Source of the DNA: Amycolatopsis sp.
Lineage (GTDB): Bacteria > Actinomycetota > Actinomycetes > Mycobacteriales > Pseudonocardiaceae
Assembly: GCF_025464955.1 (NCBI RefSeq)
Contig: NZ_JAODNM010000048.1
Location: 1-33,550, forward strand
Direction: 5' to 3'
DNA: 33,550 nt
Below the pieces are notes generated by a model that saw only the letters and a program-made list of their open reading frames with translations, had not been told where the DNA came from and searched no databases. A program made the position numbers and the translations under genes. Shown piece after piece: positions 15,094-23,525 of this stretch (positions are counted from its first letter, which is position 1; each line of letters opens with the position of its first letter).

Positions 15094-17151
15094 TCAGATG
15101 TCGATGGCCGACTGGTCGACCCGCGCGGACGACTCGACGAGCCAGTCGCGGCGGGGCGGGACCTTGTCGCCCATGAGCAGTTCGAGCGTGGTCTCAGCGG
15201 CGTCGACGTCGTCCATGGTGATGCGGCGGACCGAACGCGTCGACGGGTTCATCGTGGTGTCCCAGAGCTCGTCGGCGTCCATCTCGCCGAGACCCTTGAA
15301 CCGCGGTACCGGCGTGACGATGCTCTTGCCCGCCTTCTCCAGCTCGGCGAACTTTGTCTCCATCTCCCGCTGCGTGAAGGTGAAGAACGTCTCCGGGTTG
15401 CGACCCTTCGTCACGAGCTTGTGCAGCGGCGGCATCGCCGCGTACAGCCTGCCGTCCTCGATCGCCGGCCGCATGTACTTGGCGAACAGCGTAATCAGCA
15501 ACGTCCGGATGTGCGAACCGTCGACGTCGGCGTCGGCCATCAGGATCACCCGGCCGTACCGCATCGCGGCCAGGTCGAACGTGCGCCCGGTACCCGCCCC
15601 GAGCACCTGCACGATCGACGCGATCTCGGCGTTCTTGAGCGTATCGCCCAGGTTCGCCTTCTGGACGTTGAGAATCTTGCCCCGCAAGGGAAGCAGTGCC
15701 TGATACTCGGAGACTCGGGCAAGACGAGCCGAGCCGAGGGCGGAATCCCCTTCCACGAGGAAAAGTTCACTGCGGGAGACGCCGGTGGTGCGGCAGTCGA
15801 CGAGCTTCGGGGGCATGGAAGCGCCTTCCAGAGCCGTTTTCCGGCGGGCGGCGTCCTTCTGCTGCTTCTGGGCGAGGCGGACGCGGCCGGCGTCGACGAT
15901 CTTCTGCAGAACCGTTTTGGCTTCCAGCTTGGTCCGGCGGTCGTCGACCCAGGCCTTGATGTGTCGCTCGACGACGGCCTGGATGACCTTGGTGATCCCG
16001 GCGGTGGACAGCTCGTCCTTGGTCTGCGAGGTGAACTGCGGCTCGGGCAGGCGCACGTGGATGACCGCGGTCATGCCCTCGAGGACGTCGTCGAGGGTGG
16101 GCGGGTCCTCCTTCGGCTTGAGCAGGCCGCGGGTCTTCGAAATGGCGTCCTGCAACGACTTCAGCGCGGCGCGTTCGAAACCCTTGCGGTGGGTGCCGCC
16201 GTGGACGTTGCGGATCGTGTTGGTGAACGACTCGACCGTGCGCTCGTAGCCGGTGCCCCAGCGGAACGCGACCTCGATCTCGGCTCGACGCTCCACATTG
16301 GCCTGCATGACGCCGTTCTGGTCCGCGGCGTTCTCCTTGTACGCGCCTTCGCCCAGGACCAGGATGGTGGCCGAGACCGGCTTCTCGCTCGCCGGGGCGA
16401 GGAAGTCGACCATGTCGGACAGGCCGTTCGGGTAGTGGAACGTCTCGTCGGCGATCGCGCCCTCGGTCGCGTTGCGCAGGACGTACTTCACGCCCGGGAC
16501 GAGGAACGCGGTGTTCCGCAGCTTCGCGCGGACGCCTTCGATGTCGAGCGCGGCGCCGGTCTCGAAGTAGCGCGCGTCGTACCAGTAGCGGATCGAGGTG
16601 CCGCCGCGCTCCCCGCGCTTCATCTTGCCCGTGACGAGCAGACCGGACTGGCGGACGAACTTCGCCTTCGGGCCGGGTCCGTCGAACACGCCGGGGACGC
16701 CCTGCGCGAAGGACATCTGATGGACCTTGCCGTCCTGCTTGACGGTGACGTCGAAGCGGTGGGAAAGCGCGTTCACCGCGGACGCGCCGACGCCGTGGAG
16801 GCCACCCGAAGTCTTGTACCCCGAGCCGCCGAACTTGCCGCCCGCGTGGAGCCGGGTGAGCACCAGTTCGACGCCGGAAATGCCGGACTTCGCGTGCACC
16901 CCGGTCGGGATGCCGCGGCCGTTGTCGTCGACCTGGACACTGCCGTCGGCATGCAGGGTCACCACGACCTCGCTGGCGTGACCGGCGACACCTTCGTCGG
17001 TGGAGTTGTCGACCACCTCGGTGAACAGATGGTTGATACCGCGGCTGTCGGTGGACCCGATGTACATCCCGGGCCGCTTCCGTACCGCTTCCAAACCTTC
17101 CAGGTGGGTAAGGTCGTCTGCCCCGTACGAGGTCTCAGCAGAAGCAGTCAC
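15094..17151 (-). CDS. parE: DNA topoisomerase IV (gyrase-like) subunit B
   Basis: This 685-residue ATPase subunit pairs with the downstream ParC. The GHKL ATP site has catalytic E45 and N49 in EVVDNSTDE, DDNGRG (75-80) and GGLHGVG (116-122). The transducer domain follows, then the Toprim metal site with LVEGDSALG and MADADVDGSHIRTLL, and a late PRFKGLGEM motif. The Toprim reads EGDSALGSARLAR rather than the usual EGDSAGGSAKQGR, a deviation typical of this second actinobacterial pair. It starts with GTG at 17151 and has GGAGAAAG a few bases upstream. It leads a two-gene operon with parC and is divergent from the GntR regulator gene. Confidence 0.9.
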   Translation of the reverse strand: MTASAETSYGADDLTHLEGLEAVRKRPGMYIGSTDSRGINHLFTEVVDNSTDEGVAGHASEVVVTLHADGSVQVDDNGRGIPTGVHAKSGISGVELVLTRLHAGGKFGGSGYKTSGGLHGVGASAVNALSHRFDVTVKQDGKVHQMSFAQGVPGVFDGPGPKAKFVRQSGLLVTGKMKRGERGGTSIRYWYDARYFETGAALDIEGVRAKLRNTAFLVPGVKYVLRNATEGAIADETFHYPNGLSDMVDFLAPASEKPVSATILVLGEGAYKENAADQNGVMQANVERRAEIEVAFRWGTGYERTVESFTNTIRNVHGGTHRKGFERAALKSLQDAISKTRGLLKPKEDPPTLDDVLEGMTAVIHVRLPEPQFTSQTKDELSTAGITKVIQAVVERHIKAWVDDRRTKLEAKTVLQKIVDAGRVRLAQKQQKDAARRKTALEGASMPPKLVDCRTTGVSRSELFLVEGDSALGSARLARVSEYQALLPLRGKILNVQKANLGDTLKNAEIASIVQVLGAGTGRTFDLAAMRYGRVILMADADVDGSHIRTLLITLFAKYMRPAIEDGRLYAAMPPLHKLVTKGRNPETFFTFTQREMETKFAELEKAGKSIVTPVPRFKGLGEMDADELWDTTMNPSTRSVRRITMDDVDAAETTLELLMGDKVPPRRDWLVESSARVDQSAIDI

Positions 17152-17333
17152 AGGGTCTTTCTCCAGATCGTGGCGTACCGGTTACATGGCCGCTTGCCCG
17201 CAGCCGGCAGGCGGGCAGCGAATGCCCGTGCGTGCCGGATCGGCGACCACCGTACTGGAGAGACTATCCGTGCCCACCGACATCTCCGCGTCAGTCGGTG
17301 GGTCCGTGTCCTCGCGGACCCCCGGACTGCCCC

Positions 17334-17375
17334 TGTACAACGTCGCCCCAGAGGTGTACAGGTATGTACATGTAC
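17334..17375. promoter_or_regulatory. Cluster of TGTACA boxes before the GntR gene
   Basis: TGTACA occurs at 17334-17339, 17355-17360 and 17365-17370, the last extended to TGTACATGTAC. The first two are 21 bp apart, two helical turns. The cluster runs into the GntR start codon. HutC-type GntR proteins commonly bind GT/AC-rich palindromes at their own promoter, so autorepression of the operon is likely (inference). Confidence 0.6.
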
Positions 17376-18080
17376 GAGCAAGTGGGTGGCAAGAAGAAGC
17401 GTCTCGTCGGCGACCTGGTCGACCTCATTCGCTCTGGTCAGCTGGCTCGCGGGGAGCGGCTGCCCGGGGAGAACCAGCTCGCCCAGCAGTACAGCGTCAG
17501 CCGTGGAACGGTGCGCAGCGCGCTTTCCGAGCTGCAGCAACAAGACCTGATCGCCACGGAGACCGGGGTCGGTTCGTTCGTCACGTTCGACGGGGTCGCC
17601 CTCGACCAGTCGGTCGGCTGGGCGCGGGCGCTGTCGAGTTCCGGTTCAAAGGTGACCACCGAGCTGCTCGGCATCGAGCGGGCGGAGGACCCGGCGCTCA
17701 CCAGCCGGTTCGGCGTGGACGCGTTCATCTCGGTGCGGCGGCTCCGGCGCGACGAATCCGGCCGCGGCGTGTCGCTGGAAAACGCGCTGGTCCCGGCGAT
17801 CCCCGCGCTCGCCGACCTGCCGGAGCGAGGCCTGACCGACGACTCGCTGACCGACACCCTGCGCGAAGCCGGGCTGTACCTGGCCGGCGGTGAGCAGTGG
17901 ATCACCGCCGAGTGGCTGGACGAGACGTCGGCGAAGCTGCTTGACCGTCGGGCGGGCGAGTTCTTCCTGCGTGCCACCAGGATCTCGCTGGACCGCAGCA
18001 GCGCGCTCGTCGAGCAGGTGGTCAGTCTGCTCGACCCGGCGCGGTTCCAGTTCCACCTCGTGTTCGGGCGTCAGCCGTGA
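17364..18080 (+). CDS. GntR family regulator, HutC subfamily
   Basis: This 238-residue regulator has an N-terminal GntR winged helix (about 10-75; SGQLARGERLPGENQLAQQY, then SVSRGTVRSALSELQQQDLIA) and a C-terminal UTRA ligand-binding domain (about 85-235). UTRA domains bind small metabolites such as sugar phosphates, histidine-pathway intermediates or other effectors. It is the first gene of a plus-strand operon and probably senses the compound imported by the downstream permeases. The start could be ATG 17364, ATG 17370 or GTG 17382; the TGTACA boxes reach the first two, so translation would begin inside or just after the operator. Its stop overlaps the next start (GTGA). Confidence 0.88.
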   Translation: MYMYEQVGGKKKRLVGDLVDLIRSGQLARGERLPGENQLAQQYSVSRGTVRSALSELQQQDLIATETGVGSFVTFDGVALDQSVGWARALSSSGSKVTTELLGIERAEDPALTSRFGVDAFISVRRLRRDESGRGVSLENALVPAIPALADLPERGLTDDSLTDTLREAGLYLAGGEQWITAEWLDETSAKLLDRRAGEFFLRATRISLDRSSALVEQVVSLLDPARFQFHLVFGRQP

Positions 18081-19117
18081 ACCGGCGCGAGCGTGCGCTC
18101 GGCGCGTTCTACGGGCTCGCCGTCGGCGACGCGCTCGGCATGCCGACGCAGTCGATGTCCCGCGAGCGGATCGCCGAACGCTATGGCCCGGTGACCGGGA
18201 TGCTGGACGCCGTCGCGGATCAGCCGATCGCGCCGGGGATGCCGGCCGGGTCGATCACCGACGACACCGAGCAGGCGGTGCTACTGGCCAGGCTGCTCGT
18301 CGACGGCCGCGGCCGAGTCGACCCGCGGGTGTTCGCCGATGCGTTGATCGGCTGGGAGGCGGACATGATCCGGCGCGGCTCGGCCGATCTTCTGGGGCCG
18401 TCGACCAAGCGGGCCCTGACGCTGCTCGAATCGGGTGTCGCCCCGGAGGAAGCCGGCCTGGGTGGCGCGACCAACGGTGCCGCGATGCGGGTTACGCCGA
18501 TCGGGATCGCCTTTCCTCCGTCCGACGCGCTGCTCGACGCCGTCGTCGAGACGGGCCGGGTCACCCACAACAGCAGTATCGGCCTCGCGGCGGCGGCCGC
18601 GGTGGGCGCGGCGGTTTCGGCCGGCGTCGACGGCGCGAGCCTCACCGAGGCGCTGGACGAGGGCGAACGCGCGGCCGAAGCGGGTGCGCTGCGGGCGCCG
18701 TGGGCTGCCGGCGGAAGCATCGCGGCGCGGATCCGCTGGGCGCGGCGCTGGGTTCGGGGTATGGACACGCCCGCGCTGGCCGACGCGCTCAGCGAGGTCG
18801 TCGGGACGTCGGTCTCGGCGCAGGAATCGGTCGTCGCGGCGTTCGCGCTGGCCGAAGCACTCGGTGACAGCCCGCGCGAAGCGCTGCTACTGGCCGCCGG
18901 GATCGGTGGCGACACCGACACGATCGCCGCGATGTGCGGCGCCATGCTCGGTGCCCACCACGGCATCGGTGGTATCGGGGGCATCGACGGCATCCCGGCC
19001 GACTTCGTCGGCACCGTAAGGCGGGTGAACTCCCTCGAACTCGAGCCGGTCGTCGACGGGCTGCTCGAACTACGCGATCGGACGACGACCGGAGGCAGCC
19101 ATGTCGGCCATCACTGA
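18077..19117 (+). CDS. ADP-ribosylglycohydrolase family protein
   Basis: This 346-residue all-helical hydrolase keeps the family's two-metal site: GDALG (17-21), TDDTE (61-65, with the acidic metal ligands), NGAAMRVTPIG (133-143), VTHNS (162-166) and GGDTDT (277-282). Family members remove ADP-ribose from proteins or cleave other N-glycosides. Here the neighbours (permeases, PfkB kinase, isochorismatase-type hydrolase) suggest a catabolic N-glycosidase acting on a small imported molecule, not protein de-ADP-ribosylation. That is inference. It starts with GTG overlapping the GntR stop by 4 bp and ends 17 bp inside the first permease gene. Confidence 0.87.
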   Translation: MNRRERALGAFYGLAVGDALGMPTQSMSRERIAERYGPVTGMLDAVADQPIAPGMPAGSITDDTEQAVLLARLLVDGRGRVDPRVFADALIGWEADMIRRGSADLLGPSTKRALTLLESGVAPEEAGLGGATNGAAMRVTPIGIAFPPSDALLDAVVETGRVTHNSSIGLAAAAAVGAAVSAGVDGASLTEALDEGERAAEAGALRAPWAAGGSIAARIRWARRWVRGMDTPALADALSEVVGTSVSAQESVVAAFALAEALGDSPREALLLAAGIGGDTDTIAAMCGAMLGAHHGIGGIGGIDGIPADFVGTVRRVNSLELEPVVDGLLELRDRTTTGGSHVGHH

Positions 19118-20546
19118 AGAAAGCATCGGCGCTCTCGAAACCAGGGGCATCGAACCGGTCCCGGAGTCGGAACGCCAGGGGAACCCGCTGCAGCTGTTCT
19201 GGGTGTGGTTCGCCGCGAACATCAGCATCCTGGGGCTGCCGCTGGGCGCGACGCTGGTCACCGTCGGGCACATGACCGTCTGGCAGGCGGTGATCGTGGC
19301 GGTGCTGGGTTCGGTCGGGTCGTTCGCGGTGGTGGGGGTCGTGTCGATCGCGGGCCGCCGGGGCGGGGCGCCGGGGCTCACGCTGTCGCGCGCGGTGTTC
19401 GGGGTGCGCGGCAACATCGGGCCGACGGCGGTGTCGCTGATCTCGCGGCTCGGCTGGGAGACGGTCAACACCACGACCGCCGCGTTCGCGCTGCTTTCCT
19501 TGTGCGCCTTACTGTTCGGTGCCGACCCGGCGGCGAAGCACTCGCCGGTGCTGACGCTGGTGTGCATCGCGGTGTTCGTCGCGTTCACCGTGGTGGTGTC
19601 CGGGCTCGGGCACGCGGTGCTGGTGGCGGTGCAGAAGTGGGCGACCTGGGTCTTCGGCGCGCTGAACATCGTGGTCGGGGTCGTGCTGGTGACGACGGTC
19701 GACTGGCACGCGGTGGCTTCGGCGAGCCCGGCGCCGATCGGCGCGATGATCGCCGGGGTGGGCACGATCGCGGCCGGCACCGGGATCGGCTGGGCGAACG
19801 CGTCGGCGGACATGTCCCGGTACCAGTCGCCGACGGCTCGCGCGTCGTCGCTGGTCGCGTCGGCCGCGGCCGGCGCGGGCATCCCGTTGGTGCTGCTGAT
19901 CTCGCTGGGCAGCCTGCTCTCGGCGGGCGACTCGACGCTGACCGACGCGTCCGACCCGGTGGCGGCGATCCGCGGCCTGCTGCCGGCTTGGATGGCGGTG
20001 CCGTACCTGCTCGCCGCGTTCGGCGGCCTGCTGCTGTCGAACCACCTGTCGGTGTATTCGGCCGGGCTCACCACGTTGACGCTCGGGATCCGCATCCCGC
20101 GGGTGTACGCCGTAGTCGTCGACGTCGTGGTGACGTTTGCCGGCGCGGGGTTCTTCATGCTGGTCGCGGACGGGTTCTACGGGCCGTTCATCGCGTTCAT
20201 CAGCCTGCTGGCCGTGCCGATCACGGCGTGGGTCGGGGTGTTCCTGGTCGACATGGCGCACCGGCGAAGCTACGACCCGGTCGCGCTGATGGACATGAAC
20301 CGGACCAGCGGCTATTGGTACCGCGCGGGCGTCGAGCCGCGGGCGCTCGGTTCGTGGGCCGCCGCCATCGTCGCGGGATACCTGTTCACCACCGCGGGCA
20401 CGGACAAGGACGTGTGGTTCAAGGGCTACTTCGCGAACAGTTGGCTCGGCCACAACGGTCTCGGCTGGATCGTCACCTTCGTCGTCGCGACGGCGTTGTA
20501 CGCGGCGCTCGGTGGCAGCCGACGCTCCGCGGGCGCGGCCCAGTGA
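19101..20546 (+). CDS. NCS1 family permease (cytosine permease-like), first copy
   Basis: This 481-residue transporter of the nucleobase:cation symporter-1 family has about 12 membrane segments. The N-terminal PESERQGNPLQLFWVWFAANISILGL signature is followed by SIAGRRGGAPGLTLSRAVFGVRGN and LGWETVNTT. Members bring in cytosine, purines, allantoin, hydantoins or thiamine-like bases with protons or sodium. GGAGG lies 5 nt before the ATG, inside the 3' end of the glycohydrolase gene. The stop overlaps the kinase start (GTGA). The operon carries a second permease of the same family, so the two may take different substrates. Confidence 0.88.
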   Translation: MSAITEESIGALETRGIEPVPESERQGNPLQLFWVWFAANISILGLPLGATLVTVGHMTVWQAVIVAVLGSVGSFAVVGVVSIAGRRGGAPGLTLSRAVFGVRGNIGPTAVSLISRLGWETVNTTTAAFALLSLCALLFGADPAAKHSPVLTLVCIAVFVAFTVVVSGLGHAVLVAVQKWATWVFGALNIVVGVVLVTTVDWHAVASASPAPIGAMIAGVGTIAAGTGIGWANASADMSRYQSPTARASSLVASAAAGAGIPLVLLISLGSLLSAGDSTLTDASDPVAAIRGLLPAWMAVPYLLAAFGGLLLSNHLSVYSAGLTTLTLGIRIPRVYAVVVDVVVTFAGAGFFMLVADGFYGPFIAFISLLAVPITAWVGVFLVDMAHRRSYDPVALMDMNRTSGYWYRAGVEPRALGSWAAAIVAGYLFTTAGTDKDVWFKGYFANSWLGHNGLGWIVTFVVATALYAALGGSRRSAGAAQ

Positions 20547-21466
20547 CCGGGCGGCTGATCCATACCGGGCAGGTGATGATCGACCTGGTCCTGCGCATCC
20601 CGTCGATGCCCGCACGGGGTGGTGACGTGCTGGCGTCGGAGATGGCGCTGACCCCGGGCGGCGGGTTCAACGTGATGGCGGCGGCCGCGCGGTCGGGTGC
20701 GGACGTGGTCTACGCGGGTGCGCACGGCACGGGCGGCTTCGGCGACGTCATCCGCGCGGCGCTGGCCGCCGAGGGCGTTACGGCAACTCAGGCGCCGAGC
20801 GAGTCGTCGGACACGGGTGTGGCAGTTGCGCTCGTCGAGAAAGACGGAGAACGTACTTTCGTCACCGGCACCGGCGCGGAGGCGCACTTACAGCCCGCAC
20901 AACTGGACGCGGTCGGTGTCGGACCGGCCGATCTCGTCTACGTCAGCGGGTACAGCTTGCTGTACGAGTCCAATCGCGAGGCACTGCTCGCCTGGCTTCC
21001 GCGGCTGCCCGGGTCACGCGTGCTGTTCGACCCGGGTCCGCTCGGCGCGTCGGCCCCGGCGGACGTGCTGGGGCGTATTCTGTCCACTGTGGACGTCCTA
21101 AGCTGCAACGCGCCGGAAGCGCGAGCACTCGCCGGGGTCACGGACCTCGACGGGGCCGCGCGACTGCTCGCCGGGAGGCTCGCGGCCGGAGCGGTGGTCG
21201 TCGTCCGCGACGGGCCGGCGGGCTGCCTGATCCGCGAGCGCGGTGAAACCACGACCGTCCCCGCGTTCGCGGTGGACGCGGTCGACACCAACGGCGCCGG
21301 CGACGCACACTGCGGGGTGCTGGCCGCGGAACTGCTGCACGGAACCGCACCGGCCGACGCGGCGCTGCGGGCCAACGCGGCCGCGGCGCTTTCGGTCACC
21401 CGGCACGGCCCGGCGACCGCCCCGACCCGGGCGGAGATCGACAAACTGCTTCTGTCCCGACAGTAG
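20543..21466 (+). CDS. PfkB family carbohydrate/nucleoside kinase
   Basis: This 307-residue ribokinase-fold enzyme shows the family signatures: TPGGGFNVMAAAARSGADVVYAGAHGTGGFGD near residues 37-66 (PfkB signature 1) and VDTNGAGDAHCG near 249-260, which holds the catalytic Asp of the DTxGAGD motif. It should transfer phosphate from ATP to a sugar or nucleoside. In this operon it would phosphorylate the sugar released by the glycohydrolase, or the nucleoside itself. It starts at GTG 20543 with a 4-bp overlap with the permease stop. The frame is open much further upstream, but that part is the shadow of the permease gene. Confidence 0.88.
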   Translation: MTGRLIHTGQVMIDLVLRIPSMPARGGDVLASEMALTPGGGFNVMAAAARSGADVVYAGAHGTGGFGDVIRAALAAEGVTATQAPSESSDTGVAVALVEKDGERTFVTGTGAEAHLQPAQLDAVGVGPADLVYVSGYSLLYESNREALLAWLPRLPGSRVLFDPGPLGASAPADVLGRILSTVDVLSCNAPEARALAGVTDLDGAARLLAGRLAAGAVVVVRDGPAGCLIRERGETTTVPAFAVDAVDTNGAGDAHCGVLAAELLHGTAPADAALRANAAAALSVTRHGPATAPTRAEIDKLLLSRQ

Positions 21467-21492
21467 TCCCCCACGGCAGACAGGCTGATCCG

Positions 21493-22965
21493 ATGACCGA
21501 CATCGACGCGGCGGTGCCCACCACCGAAGGCCGCAAACAACTCCAGGTCGAAACCAACGGTGTCGACGTCATCACCGAAAGCGAGCGCAAAGGGCTGCCC
21601 AGCGGCCTGTTCTGGCCGTGGTTCGGCGCGAACGTGGGGATCCTCGGGCTGAGCTACGGGTCGTTCGTGCTCGGCTTCGGCATTTCGTTCTGGCAGGCGC
21701 TGATCGCCGGGATCGCCGGGATCGTGTTCTCGTTCCTGCTGTGCGGGTTCATCGCGGTGGCCGGCAAGCGCGGTTCGGCGCCGACGATGGTGTTGAGCCG
21801 GGCGGCGTTCGGGATCCGCGGGAACAAGCTGCCGTCGGCCATCTCATGGGTGCTGACCGTCGGCTGGGAAACGGTGCTCACCGCGCTGGCGACCATGGCG
21901 ACGGCGACGGTGTTCGAACGGCTGGGCTGGGGTGGCGGCGCGTCGACGAAGATCATCGCGCTGATCGTGGTCGCCGCGCTGATCGTGGCGGGCGGGGTGA
22001 TGGGCTTCGATCTCATCATGCGGATGCAAACGGTGATCACGGTGGTGACCGGGGTACTGACCGTCGCCTACATCGTGCTGGTCGCCGGGCACATCCACTG
22101 GAGCGTGGTTTCGGCGGTCCCGTCGGGCTCGGCGCAGGAGTTCGTCGGCTCGCTGGTGTTCATGATGACCGGGTTCGGCCTCGGCTGGGTCAACGCCGCC
22201 GCGGACTACTCCCGTTACCTGCCAAGGCGGACCTCCGGCCGCAGCGTGGTCGGCTGGACGACGTTCGGCGCGTCGCTGGCGCCGATCGTGCTGCTGGTGT
22301 TCGGGCTGCTGCTGGCAGGGTCCTCCCCCGACCTCAGCACGGCGATCGCGGCCGACCCGATCGGCGCGCTGACCACGGCACTGCCGATCTGGTTCCTGCT
22401 GCCGTTCGCGCTGGTCGCGGTGCTCGGGATGGTCGGCGGCGCCGTGCTCGACATCTACTCGTCGGGGCTGGCGCTGCTGGCCGCCGGCCTGCGCGTGCCG
22501 AGGTACGCGGCGGCGCTGATCGACGGCGTGATCATGGTGGCGGGCACGGTGTACATCGTGTTCTACGGCGGTAACTTCCTCGGCCAGTTCCAGGGTTTCC
22601 TGATCTCCCTTGGTGTTCCGGTGGCCGCGTGGTGCGGGATCATGCTCGCCGACGTCCTGTTGCGGCGGAAGGACTACGCCGAGCGCGAGCTGTTCGACCG
22701 CACCGGCCGGTATGGGGACATCCGGATCGTGCCGATCGCGGTGGTGGTCGTGACGACGGCGATCGGGTGGGGCCTGGTCACCAACAGCGCCGCGAGTTGG
22801 CTGACGTGGCAGGGCTACCTGCTCGAAGCGGTCGGTCTCGGCGGCAAGTCCGGGTCATGGGCCGGGGCGAACATCGGGGTGCTGTTCGCGCTGGTGGTGA
22901 GCTTCGTGATCACGCTGGCCCTGGATCGGTCGCGGGTCCGGGCGCAAGAACTGGTGATGACGTGA
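21493..22965 (+). CDS. NCS1 family permease (cytosine permease-like), second copy
   Basis: This 490-residue, roughly 12-span transporter is related to the first permease: ITESERKGLPSGLFWPWFGANVGILGLSYG, then IAVAGKRGSAPTMVLSRAAFGIRGN and VGWETVLTA. The two are clearly divergent paralogues. MTGFGLGWVNAAADYSRYLPR matches the family's mid-protein substrate-site region, and the first copy has GTGIGWANASADMSRYQSP there. It starts at ATG 21493, 26 bp after the kinase stop, the only real gap in the operon, with no strong ribosome binding site. Its stop overlaps the next start (GTGA). Confidence 0.88.
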   Translation: MTDIDAAVPTTEGRKQLQVETNGVDVITESERKGLPSGLFWPWFGANVGILGLSYGSFVLGFGISFWQALIAGIAGIVFSFLLCGFIAVAGKRGSAPTMVLSRAAFGIRGNKLPSAISWVLTVGWETVLTALATMATATVFERLGWGGGASTKIIALIVVAALIVAGGVMGFDLIMRMQTVITVVTGVLTVAYIVLVAGHIHWSVVSAVPSGSAQEFVGSLVFMMTGFGLGWVNAAADYSRYLPRRTSGRSVVGWTTFGASLAPIVLLVFGLLLAGSSPDLSTAIAADPIGALTTALPIWFLLPFALVAVLGMVGGAVLDIYSSGLALLAAGLRVPRYAAALIDGVIMVAGTVYIVFYGGNFLGQFQGFLISLGVPVAAWCGIMLADVLLRRKDYAERELFDRTGRYGDIRIVPIAVVVVTTAIGWGLVTNSAASWLTWQGYLLEAVGLGGKSGSWAGANIGVLFALVVSFVITLALDRSRVRAQELVMT

Positions 22966-23498
22966 CGGCGTCGCCGCTGCTGGCGGTCATCGATATGCAG
23001 AAGGTGTTCGCCGACCCGGCGAGTCCGTGGGCGACCCCGCGGTTCGCCGAGGTCGTCACGCCGATCCAGCGGCTGGTCGCGGCGTTCGCCCCGCGGGTGA
23101 CGTTCACGCGGTTCATCGCGCCGGAAACGCCGACAGGCGCGTGGCGGAAGTATTACGAGCTGTGGCCCTTCGCGCTGCGGCGGCCGGACGACGAGATCTA
23201 CGACGTCATCCCGGAGCTGGCGGGCGAGAAGCAGACCATCGACGCGACGACGTTCGGGAAATGGACACCGGCTTTGGCCGCGGAAGTGGCGGACGGGCCG
23301 CTGGTGCTCGCCGGGGTGTCGACGGACTGCTGTGTGCTGTCGACGGCGCTGGCCGCGGCCGACGCCGGCGTCGAAGTCCAGGTCGTCGCGGACGCCTGCG
23401 CCGGCGTGTCCGACGAGAGCCACGAGCAAACCCTCGCCATCCTGCGCCTGTACTCCCCGCTCATCACCGTCACCACCACCGCCGGCCTCCTCGCCTGA
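22962..23498 (+). CDS. Isochorismatase-family cysteine hydrolase
   Basis: This 178-residue hydrolase has the full triad of the family: D11 in AVIDMQ, K100 in TFGKWTP and the nucleophile C124 in GVSTDCCV. Members hydrolyse amides or related bonds (nicotinamidase, N-carbamoylsarcosine amidase, ureidoacrylate amidase, isochorismatase). As the last gene of the operon it may attack the base or amide part released after N-glycoside cleavage, or an open-ring derivative of it. It starts at GTG 22962, overlapping the permease stop by 4 bp. A palindrome starts 3 bp after the stop and may end transcription. Confidence 0.88.
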   Translation: MTASPLLAVIDMQKVFADPASPWATPRFAEVVTPIQRLVAAFAPRVTFTRFIAPETPTGAWRKYYELWPFALRRPDDEIYDVIPELAGEKQTIDATTFGKWTPALAAEVADGPLVLAGVSTDCCVLSTALAAADAGVEVQVVADACAGVSDESHEQTLAILRLYSPLITVTTTAGLLA

Positions 23499-23501
23499 CC
23501 C

Positions 23502-23525
23502 CCGCAACTCGCCGTCGAGTTGCGG
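23502..23525. repeat. Perfect copy of the CCGCAACTCG palindrome
   Basis: CCGCAACTCG-CCGT-CGAGTTGCGG starts 3 bp after the isochorismatase stop. As RNA it forms a 10-bp stem with a 4-nt loop, so it may act as the operon's terminator. A copy in the opposite orientation is at 33081-33104. Confidence 0.85.

Noticed and set aside
14830..17550. A 906-codon plus-strand open frame opposite parE
   Set aside because: It is an antisense shadow of parE/parC, a common effect of very high GC at third codon positions; no start signal and no family motif.
17364..18080. The GntR protein as DasR acting on the chitinase operator
   Set aside because: Its own promoter carries TGTACA boxes unlike the GGTCTAGACC element, and it heads the permease operon; it looks like a local HutC-type regulator.
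19205..20542. Upstream extension of the PfkB kinase frame through the first permease gene
   Set aside because: No kinase similarity before GTG 20543, and the permease is coded in another frame with clear membrane signatures.
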